From Blastomussa wellsi (taxonomy: Eukaryota > Cnidaria > Anthozoa > Scleractinia > Plerogyridae), in NCBI GenBank assembly GCA_947652115.1, contig OX393563.1:26686867-26750866 (forward strand): DNA of 64,000 nt, given 5' to 3'. Both the position numbers and the translations under genes were made by a program. The notes below the pieces were generated by a model. The model was given only the letters and a program-made list of their open reading frames with translations. It did no database searches and was not told the DNA's origin. Shown here in pieces: positions 49,078 to 58,914 of this stretch (its first letter is position 1; every line of letters begins with the position of its first letter).

Positions 49078-49275
49078 GCTTTAGCGGTTGCTCATTTAAT
49101 TAACAATTATTCCACGAGCGCGCGTTGGATATAAGATGGTAGATAGCCAACGAGGCGCGTAGCGCAAGTTAATTAAACTACCAACATTTTGATAACTTGT
49201 TTTCGCCACTACGAGTTTCAGTGAGAATGTCGTAGTCGCGTAAACAAGTTATCAAAATGTCAGTAGCTTCATCGA
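49078..49275. mobile_element. Compound foldback repeat between MARCH and MCEE
   Basis: A strong hairpin at 49183-49261: ACATTTTGATAACTTGTTT pairs with AAACAAGTTATCAAAATGT, and inside it CGCCACTACGA pairs with TCGTAGTCGCG. To the left, GAGCGCGCGTTGGATAT faces ATAGCCAACGAGGCGCG as a second inverted pair. No coding capacity; probably one or two MITEs. Confidence 0.65.
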
Positions 49276-49737
49276 CTTTATCATTTCGCGATTAGGAGAA
49301 GTCAAACTGCCTTCAATAATAATGACCATGTTAACTTTGCTGCTGACAAAAAGGAAAATGAAGCTTTCTGGTGAGGCTATTTTGTTAGTACGCGCAACAG
49401 AACTTAAATTAAAATCTCGTACTCGTAGTCGTCCTCGTCGTAGAATCTAAAGATCTCTATTATTTCGTTGAAGCCCTGGCTTCTTTGATCATTTTCAGGA
49501 CTAGATATTAGCGCTATAGTGTAAAAAACGTTTCCTTTTTCCTGAACTGGGTAGATGTATGACGTTATTTTTGTCCTAACCACGGTCAGGGATACTACCC
49601 CAATACCCAAATATGGGCCAAGTGCCCTCTCCGGGGGCTGCGCTGAATCTACGCTCTTAGCCGGTTAAGACTGAGCACTAATTCTACATAAACTCTTTAC
49701 CAATCCTCTGTGTGCAAATCTGCAAATCAAACAAAAC

Positions 49738-52700
49738 ATGGCTTCCAGACTGATCAGTTCGTTTCTTGTTCGAACTGCCGTCTTGCCTCGCTCCCGTAGA
49801 TCTCTGGTCAATTTACTAGTAAGCAGCGAGAAAAATGTGCACGATTGGGACTATTATTCTTTCAATTTAATAAAAACGTAATTATTTCATTAATCACAGA
49901 CGCGAAATGGAATCACAACTTCAGCCATAGTCTGTCAGGTAAGTGGTTTACAGAAGTCGATCTTGTTGGTGTATAAATCTTGGTCTTCGTGGTATGTGCT
50001 TTTTATGGCGTGTAATATAATTTTCCTAATCTCTATTGGTGGTATTTTGATAGTTTGATAGTTTTGGTTTCTTCGTCGATATTTTGTGGACAAATTGTGA
50101 TATTTTCCGTGCATGCAAGTTTGCATGTTTTCTGTCGTGCGTGACTGTGCTCATGGTTCTGGTATGACATGGACCTGTTTACAAGGAGGGTGGGATATCC
50201 TAGCACAAAGATCATCCTAGGGGGTGGGGAAACCTTATTTGGTTTACATGCAGAAATGCTAACAGCTTTGATGCTGGTGCTGTTGCTAAGGGTCCTGAAT
50301 GGGAGGGTGTGTGTGTGGGTGTGGGAGAGGTGGTTGGGGGGGATGGCTGAGGCCCAGGGGCTACTGGCATTATACATGACGGGGGAGGGGGGGAAGGGAG
50401 TCCGACGGAGCTTCACATTGCAAACACAAAAAAATACACGAGCCTGACATTTTAACACCCTCAAAAATAGCTGGCATCAAAATTTCCTACCCAAAAAATA
50501 CAAGAATTAAACACCTCAATACAGATTTATTCAATCAAACCGACTCTTCTAGTAATGATTTTGCATCAATAGCCTAATAAGATCGGAGATGTGACCCAAA
50601 AATATACGCGTATTTTTAAGACCTAAAAAATATGTGACAGATCTCTTGACCCCCAAAAACACCGAGCATGTAAATTTTCAACCCCAAAAAATGTCGGACC
50701 TTCCCGTCATGTGTAATGTGATTACCCCCTGTGGGGTGAGGTACCAATTCCTATTTTCCAGCCAAAATTTTGTCCAAATTCCATTCCAAGCCTTCCGGCC
50801 CCTCATTATTAAATTATGGACAGAAAGCATGACACCAAAAAATTGTTTCAGAACTTCTAGATATCACTTCCGACTTCTGGGAAATCTCCTGATCTGTTTA
50901 AACACTGCTCAGAGAGTTATCAGAAATGAATCAGTCTGACTTTCAATGTCATGCTATATCTGCTTTGAATCCTGCCCTTATCGGTCTTTATCAAAGAAAT
51001 ATGGTCTGAAGCATCAATTTTCTTCTGCAGTTTTGTATAGCAAGGGCGTCATAAAATTATCTTCCCTTTGCTGATAGCTCAGTTTCCACCACACTGTTTT
51101 TAAATGCAAGTTTTCCTTAGCACTAGGATCTTCCTAACTCTCAGGAAGATCCCAGTACTAGCAACAAGTACAACCCCACGTAAACTGAAAGAGGAAAATA
51201 TACACATATGGCACAAGGATGATCCACCTTCTTGGATGGCCTATTGCTAGGATCTGGCATGGGGGTGAGGAGAAGGATGAACACTTGATCGGTGCAACCA
51301 TAGTAACCCTTGCCTCTCTTCACTCTTGTGCTTTCCAGTTGTTTCATATAACTCCCAAGCTTGATAAATTTATATTGCCTTGTTCTGTTTTGAAGGGTAC
51401 ACAAGAAAAGCTGTGGAAGCTTGGAAAATTGAATCATGTTGCAATTGCTGTTCCTGATTTGGGTAAACCATTAACATTTGTCTGCTTTTGAGTAATTATT
51501 AGACTACAAGCAGCCCATTTTTTTCTAAATCTGTCAAACCATTCCTGGTCCCATAGCCCTTTTCATTTCTCGTAGCTGACAAGGCCTTGACACTAGTAAT
51601 GAAGGGCTCTGGTGACATAGGATTTTCAAAAATATTTGAATTTTTGTTATTGGCTGGTCCAGAACAAATAAATCTTAAATGGAAATCAAAATGTTCACTG
51701 GTCGCCATATTGCAGTACACAACATGTAGAAACGTCGATACAACATGTACATGAAGTCCGGAAGTCCAAGAATCTAGGACTGGAAATTCTATGTCCCCAG
51801 AGCCCTTCATTTCTTGTGCCAAGGCCAGGGCTTTGACTATGGGCTGGGGACCGGGGTATTCCCCTGGCTACTACGAGTTTGAGCCCCGGCTACGTTGAAA
51901 CAAAACCAAAACACTGGAAAGTGAAAAGTACATCAAACAGTAAAATCCCCCAGCTACTTTTTTTACCTTCCCTGCCTACTTGAAAAATTAGTTACAGCCC
52001 TGCAAGGCCCCACTGTCTAAGAGAAACGAAAAGGTCTATGGGACGAGAAAGCTGTCAAAACATGTAGTGCATACTGTAAATATAGTTGCCAGGCCCCCAG
52101 ATTTCATGTGACAATATTTATTCATTTCATCAGGGCTCAACACTAACGGTAGCCAACTAGCCACAGACTAGTAGAAATTTAGTTTTGGTTAGTAGGTTTT
52201 CGATTTCAAATGAAATTGGCTGAAGCAGTTTCTGTCTTCCTCAAGCAAGACAAAAACAAACACTTTGCTTGGAAACTGAAGATCCGAATTTCATCATGGC
52301 CATCTCATGCTACCAGACTATGCTCCACAAAAATAATGTTTTATTATTGAAACTGATTTCTGAATTACGTAAATTTAGAAAAAAACCTTTCAAAAATAAA
52401 TTCATGATTATGTTGATGTCTCTACTTTAATGTTAAAAATTACTAATTAAACTCAGTAGCCATTATTATTATTAATTTCTCATGTTTTGTAAATCCTAGC
52501 TATTTGTATATGTGTATTTGTATATGTCTATTGGTATATGTGTATACCTATTTATATTTATTTATTTACTTATTTATTTTATTCATTTACCTAATTTTAA
52601 TATTAATGTATTTTTGCTAAATTTCATTGTAAGTTGTACAACCCGCCTCGATTAGCTTTGCTATATGCGGGTTGTACAAATCTGTAAATTTGTATTATAT

Positions 52701-55700
52701 TAGATATTCCAGTAAATGATGATGATGAATGATGATGATTGCCAACGTGATGTATTCAAAGAAAGTCGCTTGCTTTGTGCGTGCAAGTCTTGCTAGGGAT
52801 CAACTGTTATCGTTCCTAGCCAACACCAACGCTGGGCTGGTAAAAATTTTTTTTGGCTAGTAACATCTAAGTTGTCACTAGCCACGAGGCTAGTAAGCTG
52901 AAAAGTTAGTGTCGAGCACTGTTTCATGCTTGATGGGCTAAGAGCTGCTCATACTCCCCAGTAAATTTATAACTTTCAGTGGATAGATGTGGGGTTAGGA
53001 AAAAAAGACTTGTGAATTGATTTATTTGCTTTGTATCAGAATTTCTCAATAGAAATAGGCCAGTTCTGAGTTCTCTTTTGCCTCGGTGTCAAAACAAGTG
53101 TAAGTGTGAAACTATGGAAATGTTTTCAACCTGAAAGTTCATTTTCATGTAAATCAAACTCATTTTCATATGAATGGTTTTGCACTTAGACTTGTTTTGA
53201 AGTGGAAGGAAAAGGGAACTCGGAAATGGCCTATTTTAAGTGATGGTCAGTGATGTTTAATTTGTGTTGATTGCAGGCCAAGCCAGTAAAATGTACAAGA
53301 ATGTGTTAGGTGCTGATGTTAGTGATGTATTGGTGAGTGAAGTTAATGGTCCACTGCCCTTGCTTTGCTAAGGATCTTGTTGTGTTAACTATTTGTGTTT
53401 TTAGGATCTCCCAGAACATGGAGTTTCCACTGTTTTTGTGAACTTGGGGAACAGCAAACTAGAGGTATAATGCAAAAATTGAATAATTTTCTAGTTTAAT
53501 CTGGCTTATGTTAAGTTGGAATAATTACCCAATGACCACAAATGAAACTTGAATGTGACATGCCAAGACTTCTAGAGTTCCCCCTTCCGCTTTCATTGTT
53601 AAACCATTTGTAGATAAGGACTGCTTGTGCAATACTACTCTTATGTTTGTATGTTGGAGAGCTCGATATTTGAGATGGGCAAGGGGAAGGTAGGAAGAAA
53701 TTTGGTTGTCGACAAGGGTCATAATTCAGGGGGCAGATCCAGATCCAGATTCTTAGGAGGGGCTGCACCACTAAGGAATGACATTACCACAAATAAACCA
53801 CATACATTTTTTTTGGCAGAATACTAGTTGTATTAGAAAGCTGCAGGTGAACCCCTCCCCTGGATTCACCCCTGTAAATTTAAAGTGGACGTAATTTCAG
53901 ATCCCTGGTTTCAATGACATGAAATCCAATGAGACAGAAAACAGATTTAAATTGCATGTGTTTCTTACCATTAGCTGTTACATCCTTTGGGAGAAAACAG
54001 CCCAATAGCTGGATTCCTAAAGAAAAAGACAGATGGTGGAATTCATCACATCTGTATTGAGGTCAGACAGTAAGATGGTTCTATTTTGTAATTGGTGGTG
54101 CTGCTGTTACTGTTGTTTTATCACAGCAAGTAACCAGGGTACTGTAAAGACTTATGACAGTAACTTACAATCTTATCAGTTCATGCATCAAAAACCAGTT
54201 TAAAGGTAGGTTAAAAATTTCCTAGCATTAAGACTTTCTTTATAAAACGTGTGAGGAACGATGTGTGCTATTATCGGTCAATTCAAGTTAACTATAACTC
54301 CATAAAGCACACAACTTAAATCATGGGCATTCTTTATTAACTATTTCTTAGCCTAGGGTGACATCTTTATGGGAAAATCTCAACTTTAGGCCTTGCTGTA
54401 TATGTGAGTTAAATACTGCAATGCTCAGAGGCAGAACATTCAAGGTTAACAAGTTATTTATTATATGGCTTAAAAAAAACCCAACTTAAAGTTGTTCACT
54501 TGTGTGCGCATACCCCGGGCATTTGACGCCCTTGCCTTTCCCGGGGGTGGGGAATTTGATCATCACTCATATAGGGTGGGGAATTTGAACGTTCGCTTCG
54601 ATATCATGTTACGATTCCATGTGGGTTGATAAATCATGGCGGAGGCAAACGACTTAATTACTGGCGTTTGAGAAGCATGTGGTACCCTTTGGAGCTCTGC
54701 TGGGTATTCTGCTACGAATCGTAGGCTAAAATTCTATTGCTCTCTGGCAGGTGCCACACTAGGGCAGCATCCAACTTCAAGTCTTATTATAAAGCTTTGT
54801 TAATTGTTAGAATCCACAGTGAATTATTATACTGCCATGTCTTGTATAGGTTGATGACATAAAAGCCGCAATGAAAGATCTGCAAGAACACAATATAAGA
54901 GCCCTAAATCCAGAACCCAAGGTAGGTTACATCTACATACAAGCCTAGTGACCCATAAACTGGAGCTTATCCCGGTTTCCTTAGCATGAAGCAACAGAGA
55001 GTTTTTCTTCTCCCCCCTGGATGGGATGCTTGTACATCATAAGGTTACCCCCCCAGCAGTAAATTTGCCGGTACCAATTTATGCACCTGGGTGTAAAGAG
55101 GCACTGTGAGAGTAAAGTGTCTTGCCCAAGAACACAACACATTGCCCCTGCCAGAGCTTGAACCCAGACGCCCACGTGAGAGCAATTCATAATCCACGTC
55201 CTCCTAATGCCAACTGCTTGCTTACTGTTTTTATCCCTGCCCCCATCCCCAGGAGGTTACTCGCCTTACACATGATGGGAAGGTGTGACATATTTTTTTG
55301 GGTTGAAAAATTACGCGCTCAGTATTTTTTGCCTTTTTGGGGTCAAGAGATCTGTCACATATATTTTTTTTGGGCTCAAAAATGCGTGTATCTCCGATCT
55401 CATTAGCTTATTGATGCAAAATCATGCATTAGAAGAGTCTGATTGATTGAATAAATCCTTTTTCTTTGGATAGGAAATTGTGATGCCAGGTACTTCTTGG
55501 ATCTAAAAGTTCAGGCTCGTGTATTTTTGGGGTTTGCAATATGAAGGTCCGTTGGACCCCCCCCCCCCCCTCCCCCCTTCCGTCATGTATAATGTTAACC
55601 CCCTGGGCCACCATCTCTCATTCTCATCTCATTTGGCCAAATAACAATGTTTTGACAGCTTAAATTATTATCTATTGACCTGTCTGTTTGGCAGATTGGT

Positions 55701-55775
55701 GCTCACGGCAAGCCAGTGGTGTTTTTGCACCCTAAAGACTGCGGTGGGGTGTTGGTGGAAATGGAACAAGCATAA
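49738..55775 (+). CDS. MCEE: Methylmalonyl-CoA epimerase, mitochondrial (8 exons)
   Basis: Interconverts (2S)- and (2R)-methylmalonyl-CoA in the mitochondrial matrix, between propionyl-CoA carboxylase and the B12-dependent mutase in propionate breakdown. Exons: 49738-49818, 49900-49938, 51396-51462, 53277-53332, 53405-53464, 53975-54061, 54850-54921, 55695-55775. All introns are GT-AG and frames join exactly, giving 180 residues (human about 176). The first 27 residues are Arg-rich with no acidic residue, typical of a mitochondrial presequence. The vicinal-oxygen-chelate fold follows, with metal ligands at H54 (KLNHVAIAVPDL), H125 or H126 (GGIHHICIE) and E176 (GGVLVEMEQA). Conserved LLHPLGENSPIAGFL and GAHGKPVVFLHPKDCGG are present. 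Introns 2, 3 and 7 carry several transposons. I saw no broken motif. Confidence 0.96.
50355..50732. mobile_element. CAGGGG-ended MITE with iterated CCCAAAAAATA motif (copy A, MCEE intron 2)
   Basis: The ends are inverted: CAGGGG...GCATTATACATGACGGG on the left and CCCGTCATGTGTAATG...CCCCCTG on the right. The body repeats a short (A)CCCAAAAAATA-like word every 20-40 bases. Related copies are at 55250-55605 and 59636-60062. The termini resemble hAT ends (CAGGG), but I saw no clear 8-bp duplication. Confidence 0.8.
51541..52050. mobile_element. Foldback MITE (family F1, copy 2) with nested insertion
   Basis: The left arm GGTCCCATAGCCCTTTTCATTTCT mirrors the right arm AGAGAAACGAAAAGGTCTAT, then GGGACGAG. 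Inner words GAAGGGCTCTGG and CCAGAGCCCTTC are also inverted. It shares arms and internal CTAGGACT-type words with the copy at 42441-42764. The right arm is interrupted by another element at 51827-52001. Confidence 0.82.
51827..52001. mobile_element. hAT-like MITE nested in the F1 copy
   Basis: AGGGCTTTGACTA at the left and TTAGTTACAGCCCT at the right form short inverted ends. The flanking octamers CCAAGGCC and GCAAGGCC match at 7 of 8 bases, the duplication size of hAT elements. Removing it restores the right arm of the surrounding MITE. Confidence 0.72.
52131..52921. mobile_element. Non-autonomous hAT-like element in MCEE intron 3
   Basis: The left end CAGGGCTCAACACTAAC and the right end GTTAGTGTCGAGCACTG are inverted copies. 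Sub-terminal GTAGCCAACTAGCCAC and CTAGCCACGAGGCTAG add further inverted words. Flanks share TTTCAT (an imperfect 8-bp duplication). No transposase frame remains, and a LINE tail is nested inside. Confidence 0.75.
52440..52745 (+). mobile_element. LINE 3' tail fragment nested in the hAT-like element
   Basis: AT-rich sequence carries a hairpin (ACAACCCGC ... GCGGGTTGT, 52638-52678), a TGTAAATTTGTATTATA stretch and a terminal (GATGAT)n microsatellite (52717-52740). This is the layout of 3' UTRs of CR1/Jockey-like elements that I associate with cnidarian genomes. Almost all coding sequence is missing. Confidence 0.5.
54955..55225 (-). mobile_element. tRNA-derived SINE with conserved central domain (MCEE intron 7)
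   Basis: Read on the minus strand it starts with an A-box-like TGGCATTAGGA (55202-55212) and a B-box-like GGTTCAAGCTC (55154-55164). It then has a body with TTCTTGGGCAAGACACTTTA, CACAGTGCCTCTTTACACCC and TAAATTGGTACCGGC. From memory this body resembles the conserved central (Nin-type) domain shared by SINEs of fishes, molluscs and cnidarians. The 3' end is not sharply defined. Confidence 0.7.
55250..55605. mobile_element. CAGGGG-ended MITE, copy B (reverse orientation, MCEE intron 7)
   Basis: Ends CAGGAGGTTACTCGCCTTACACATGATGGG and CCGTCATGTATAATGTTAACCCCCTG. The body is the reverse of copy A: TTTTTTGGGGT-like words in series, and GATGCAAAATCATGCATTAGAAGAG matches copy A's CTCTTCTAGTAATGATTTTGCATC. 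A C13-plus homopolymer lies near its right end. It lies 25 bases from the SINE on its left. Confidence 0.8.
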
Positions 55776-56084
55776 CATGCTGCCAGACAAAGCAGAGCCT
55801 GAAAAATCTGTTGGCTTTAACAGCAGTTTATGTCATAAGCAACTCCTGGATTTCTTTTTTAGTTATTTAACTGAAGAATACACTTTACAGTGAAGGCACA
55901 CAACATGACTTTCAATAACAATAATTGAGTGTCTGATCTAGAATTTTTTTGAATTTATTTCGGAAGGAATTAAAACAGTTTTAAGGAATTAAAACAGTTT
56001 TAAGTATTCCATTATAGTTTTAAAATATATAAAAATTTTCGTCTGTCAGCTGACACTTTTTGGCTAATGTGCAGGCCATCTGTC

Positions 56085-56146
56085 GACCGACAATCGGCCG
56101 ACTGTCGGTGATGTGTCGGTAATATATCGGTAATGTGTCGGTAAGT
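56085..56146. repeat. Minisatellite of GTGTCGGTAAT words
   Basis: GTGTCGGTAA-like words repeat about four times, preceded by the palindromic GACAATCGGCCGACTGTCGG. Length about 60 bases. Confidence 0.6.
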
Positions 56147-56151
56147 TTTCT

Positions 56152-56398
56152 AATACCCGATTCACACCAAAGCTTAACCACGTTTAAAAGCTGTTTAGGT
56201 AAACACGATTTAAAATTGTTTTGTTCATAAAAGTTACCAACTGATGATTGTTGACTTCAAATTGGGCACAATGAAAGAACACATTAGAACTTACTTGAAT
56301 CCTATGTGAAATTCAGTCTTTCAGTCTTCTGTTGCTTGTTTTCATTTTGTCTAACCAGGTTTAACTAAACAAGTTTTGTTGGTGTGAATGGGGTATAA
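56152..56398. mobile_element. Foldback MITE between MCEE and ABHD8
   Basis: AATACCCGATTCACACCAAA at the left is mirrored by TTGGTGTGAATGGGGTATAA at the right. Inner CCACGTTTAAAAGCTGTTTAG and CTAACCAGGTTTAACTAAACAAG are partly inverted. About 247 bp, no coding capacity. Confidence 0.72.
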
Positions 56399-57322
56399 GT
56401 TTTCTTTACATGCCGCCGCCGATATGTATAACAAATTGAAAAGAAAGTTAAGTCCTCTTTAGTTTTGGTAGTCACTGCTTAAAACTGGCGTCAATGTTTC
56501 TAGTTTGATTTTTTTATGGGGAAACCGTGAATATTTGTTTTTTGATCTTTGGCGAGGTTTTAACCAAAGCTATACCTTTTTAACCGAAAAATCGCCCGCG
56601 CCTTTTACTTTCCAAAAACGTTGCTAGTTCATGTAGAAAAATTAATAATCTGTCGATGCTACCAGTTAGTGCAAGAAAAGTCGCTTATTGAGTCAAGGAT
56701 TATGCAGAGTATGGAAAGTTTTAATAGTAAACTGACATGAATTGAACGAGATTTTAATCGACCGCAGGTGAGATTTGATCGCCTAAGCGATCAAAATAAT
56801 ATAAGGTTCACAAGGTTTATTATTAGAATGGCGCGAACAAATACACTCTTGAATGCTTGATTTGCTTTAATATGAATGAAGCTATTTAGTTATAGACATA
56901 ACTTTACGAAACCAGCAAGAAAAGGAAAACGACCAGAAGATCGAGTAAAATAACATAAAAAAATAATATAAGTCCGACAACCTGTTAGGGAAGGACGAGA
57001 TAGACAAGCTGTTTGATCTAAAGTAACTGTTGCAGGACTGCAGTCGTTTAGAGAAAAACTAGTGTAGAAATAAAATGGCAAAGAAGAATATTGGTTAATG
57101 ATGTTGAGTTTATCAAATAAAATTATTGTAATATATTTTTGTTCATCTTTCAAGCAATCGAAAAAAACGGGTGTTTTGTAAATTTTTTAGTGATTTGTGG
57201 GTCTATGATCTTTGGGAAAAATAGCTTTCTCAATTGAAAGGAGTTGTAAAATCGAGAAAAATAGTGGATGGACCACAGGTCCTCCAAACTCGAAATGTGA
57301 GCGTCTAGGGAGCCGATTTATG

Positions 57323-57426
57323 GCCATTCTATGGGTTTTAGTGGAACCTGTTCGCTCTCTCTAAAGCTAAAAGGGAAAGGATATATAGAGAGAGCAAACC
57401 GGTTCCACTAAAACTAATAGAATGGC
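57323..57426. repeat. Long hairpin, 41-bp arms
   Basis: GCCATTCTATGGGTTTTAGTGG...CGCTCTCTCT is mirrored by AGAGAGAGC...CCACTAAAACTAATAGAATGGC with about four mismatches; the loop is about 22 bases. Probably a small MITE core. No gene around it. Confidence 0.7.
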
Positions 57427-57430
57427 TCGA

Positions 57431-58914
57431 AGACCACACAGGAGGGAAAAAACACTCATCTAATGTAAGGTAAGATGATTTTTATTTTCATAGGTTACAG
57501 AAACAATCGTTATTTTCTCCATACAAATCCTTATATTTCGAAGGTTACGTAACGGTGCCGACGCTTACATTTCGAGCTTGGGGAACCTGTGGATGGACAC
57601 CAAAATCTGTTGACTGAGATCGGGAACCTGGGATTAATTCTCTTTCGTGGGGGTCAACTGTCTGTTGGTGTTCGAAAACTAATTTACGAGGCTCCAGCGT
57701 CGGTAACCTGCGATTGGGCGTTCGACAAAATTATGATCGCAAATTTATTTATGGAGGAGGCAGTGCGCGGTCAAAATTGATAAGGATTGGGGTTTGGTTT
57801 GGCTAACTAGTATTGTGAAAGGAAGGATCAACATTATTTGAACATTATCGAATTATTTGACAAGAATCCAAAACGTTTGTGCTGGTTGTTTGAAGACTTG
57901 AGCAAATATTTTCCAAAAAGATGGCAGCAGATACTCTTTATCAATGCACACTGAACATGAACAGATAATTACGAAAAGAACCCCTTATTTGTGTTTCTTG
58001 GTACAGGTTGCTTTGTTTTTCAATGAACAAAATAGCGTCCGCCACCCGCCAGGAACCTTCTGGGGCACTTGAACTTTGATCATAACGCGATTCAAACTTG
58101 CTTTAAGCTTTTGATCACATTAAACTTAAAAAGAAATTAATACTGGGTACAAGCAAAGAAAAAAAAGGCATTCGTGTGTTCCGAATACATTCAGGAAAGC
58201 ACACCGCTGTTTGTGTGCCGTTTCCCGTAGCAACACAAGATGTGGCGACTTCCGGCGGATCGATGTGTAGAAGGATCTGTACGGCGAGAATTTATGCGTT
58301 TGACCGGTTCGCCGCTATTTTGTACAAACCACGGGAAGTTTTATTATTCCAAGCCGTGAATTCGATTTCTCCAAGTCACAAAGGTTAGTCAAGCTGTAAT
58401 ATAGGTTTTTCATAGCGTGTTCTAAGTGAAATTACTTGATGTTGTCAGCGCCATATTTGAACTGGTGTCGATCCCTTGTTTATCGTAGAACGCAGCTGCC
58501 TCTGTGAACTGAAAAATAGCATTCTGATCAACATTTTCATCTTTGCATTTTCAGCAAACAAAGAAGAATTAGCAAGAAAAATATGTACCTTTTATCTTGC
58601 CTTTTGAGGAATATTATTATCCATGATTATATTAATGCTGTTTCACGCCGATAATTTATGGAATGATATGCAAACCTGAGCTCAAACTCAATCGTCGCAC
58701 GAACTTGCTGTCTCAGGAAATTATTAATCTGGCACTTGAAGTGAATGGACTGCAAATTTTCTTCTCTCAAACCGGGACATGAACCAGAAAGGTTATTATA
58801 TCATCAACAGTTGACAAAAGCTGGCCAGAAAAGCAAACCTGAAAAGAACTTGTACAGTTGGAAATAGGGACGCACAGCAGTGGAAGATTTTAAAAGAGTT
58901 CTTCCCCGTTCCCG
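57431..58914. other. Upstream region of ABHD8, no gene recognised
   Basis: Short open frames at 57589-57780 and 58176-58388 show no known domain. The second ends at CACAAAG/GTTAGTC, a plausible splice donor, so it could lie in a 5' untranslated exon of ABHD8. I cannot confirm this. Confidence 0.35.

Noticed and set aside
50169..50447. A 92-codon + frame in MCEE intron 2
   Set aside because: It runs through GT/G-rich low-complexity sequence and the end of a MITE; no domain.
58176..58388. A 70-codon frame upstream of ABHD8 as an N-terminal exon
   Set aside because: Joining it to the ABHD8 exon would require reading through the in-frame TAA before 58915 or an unseen acceptor. At most it is untranslated.
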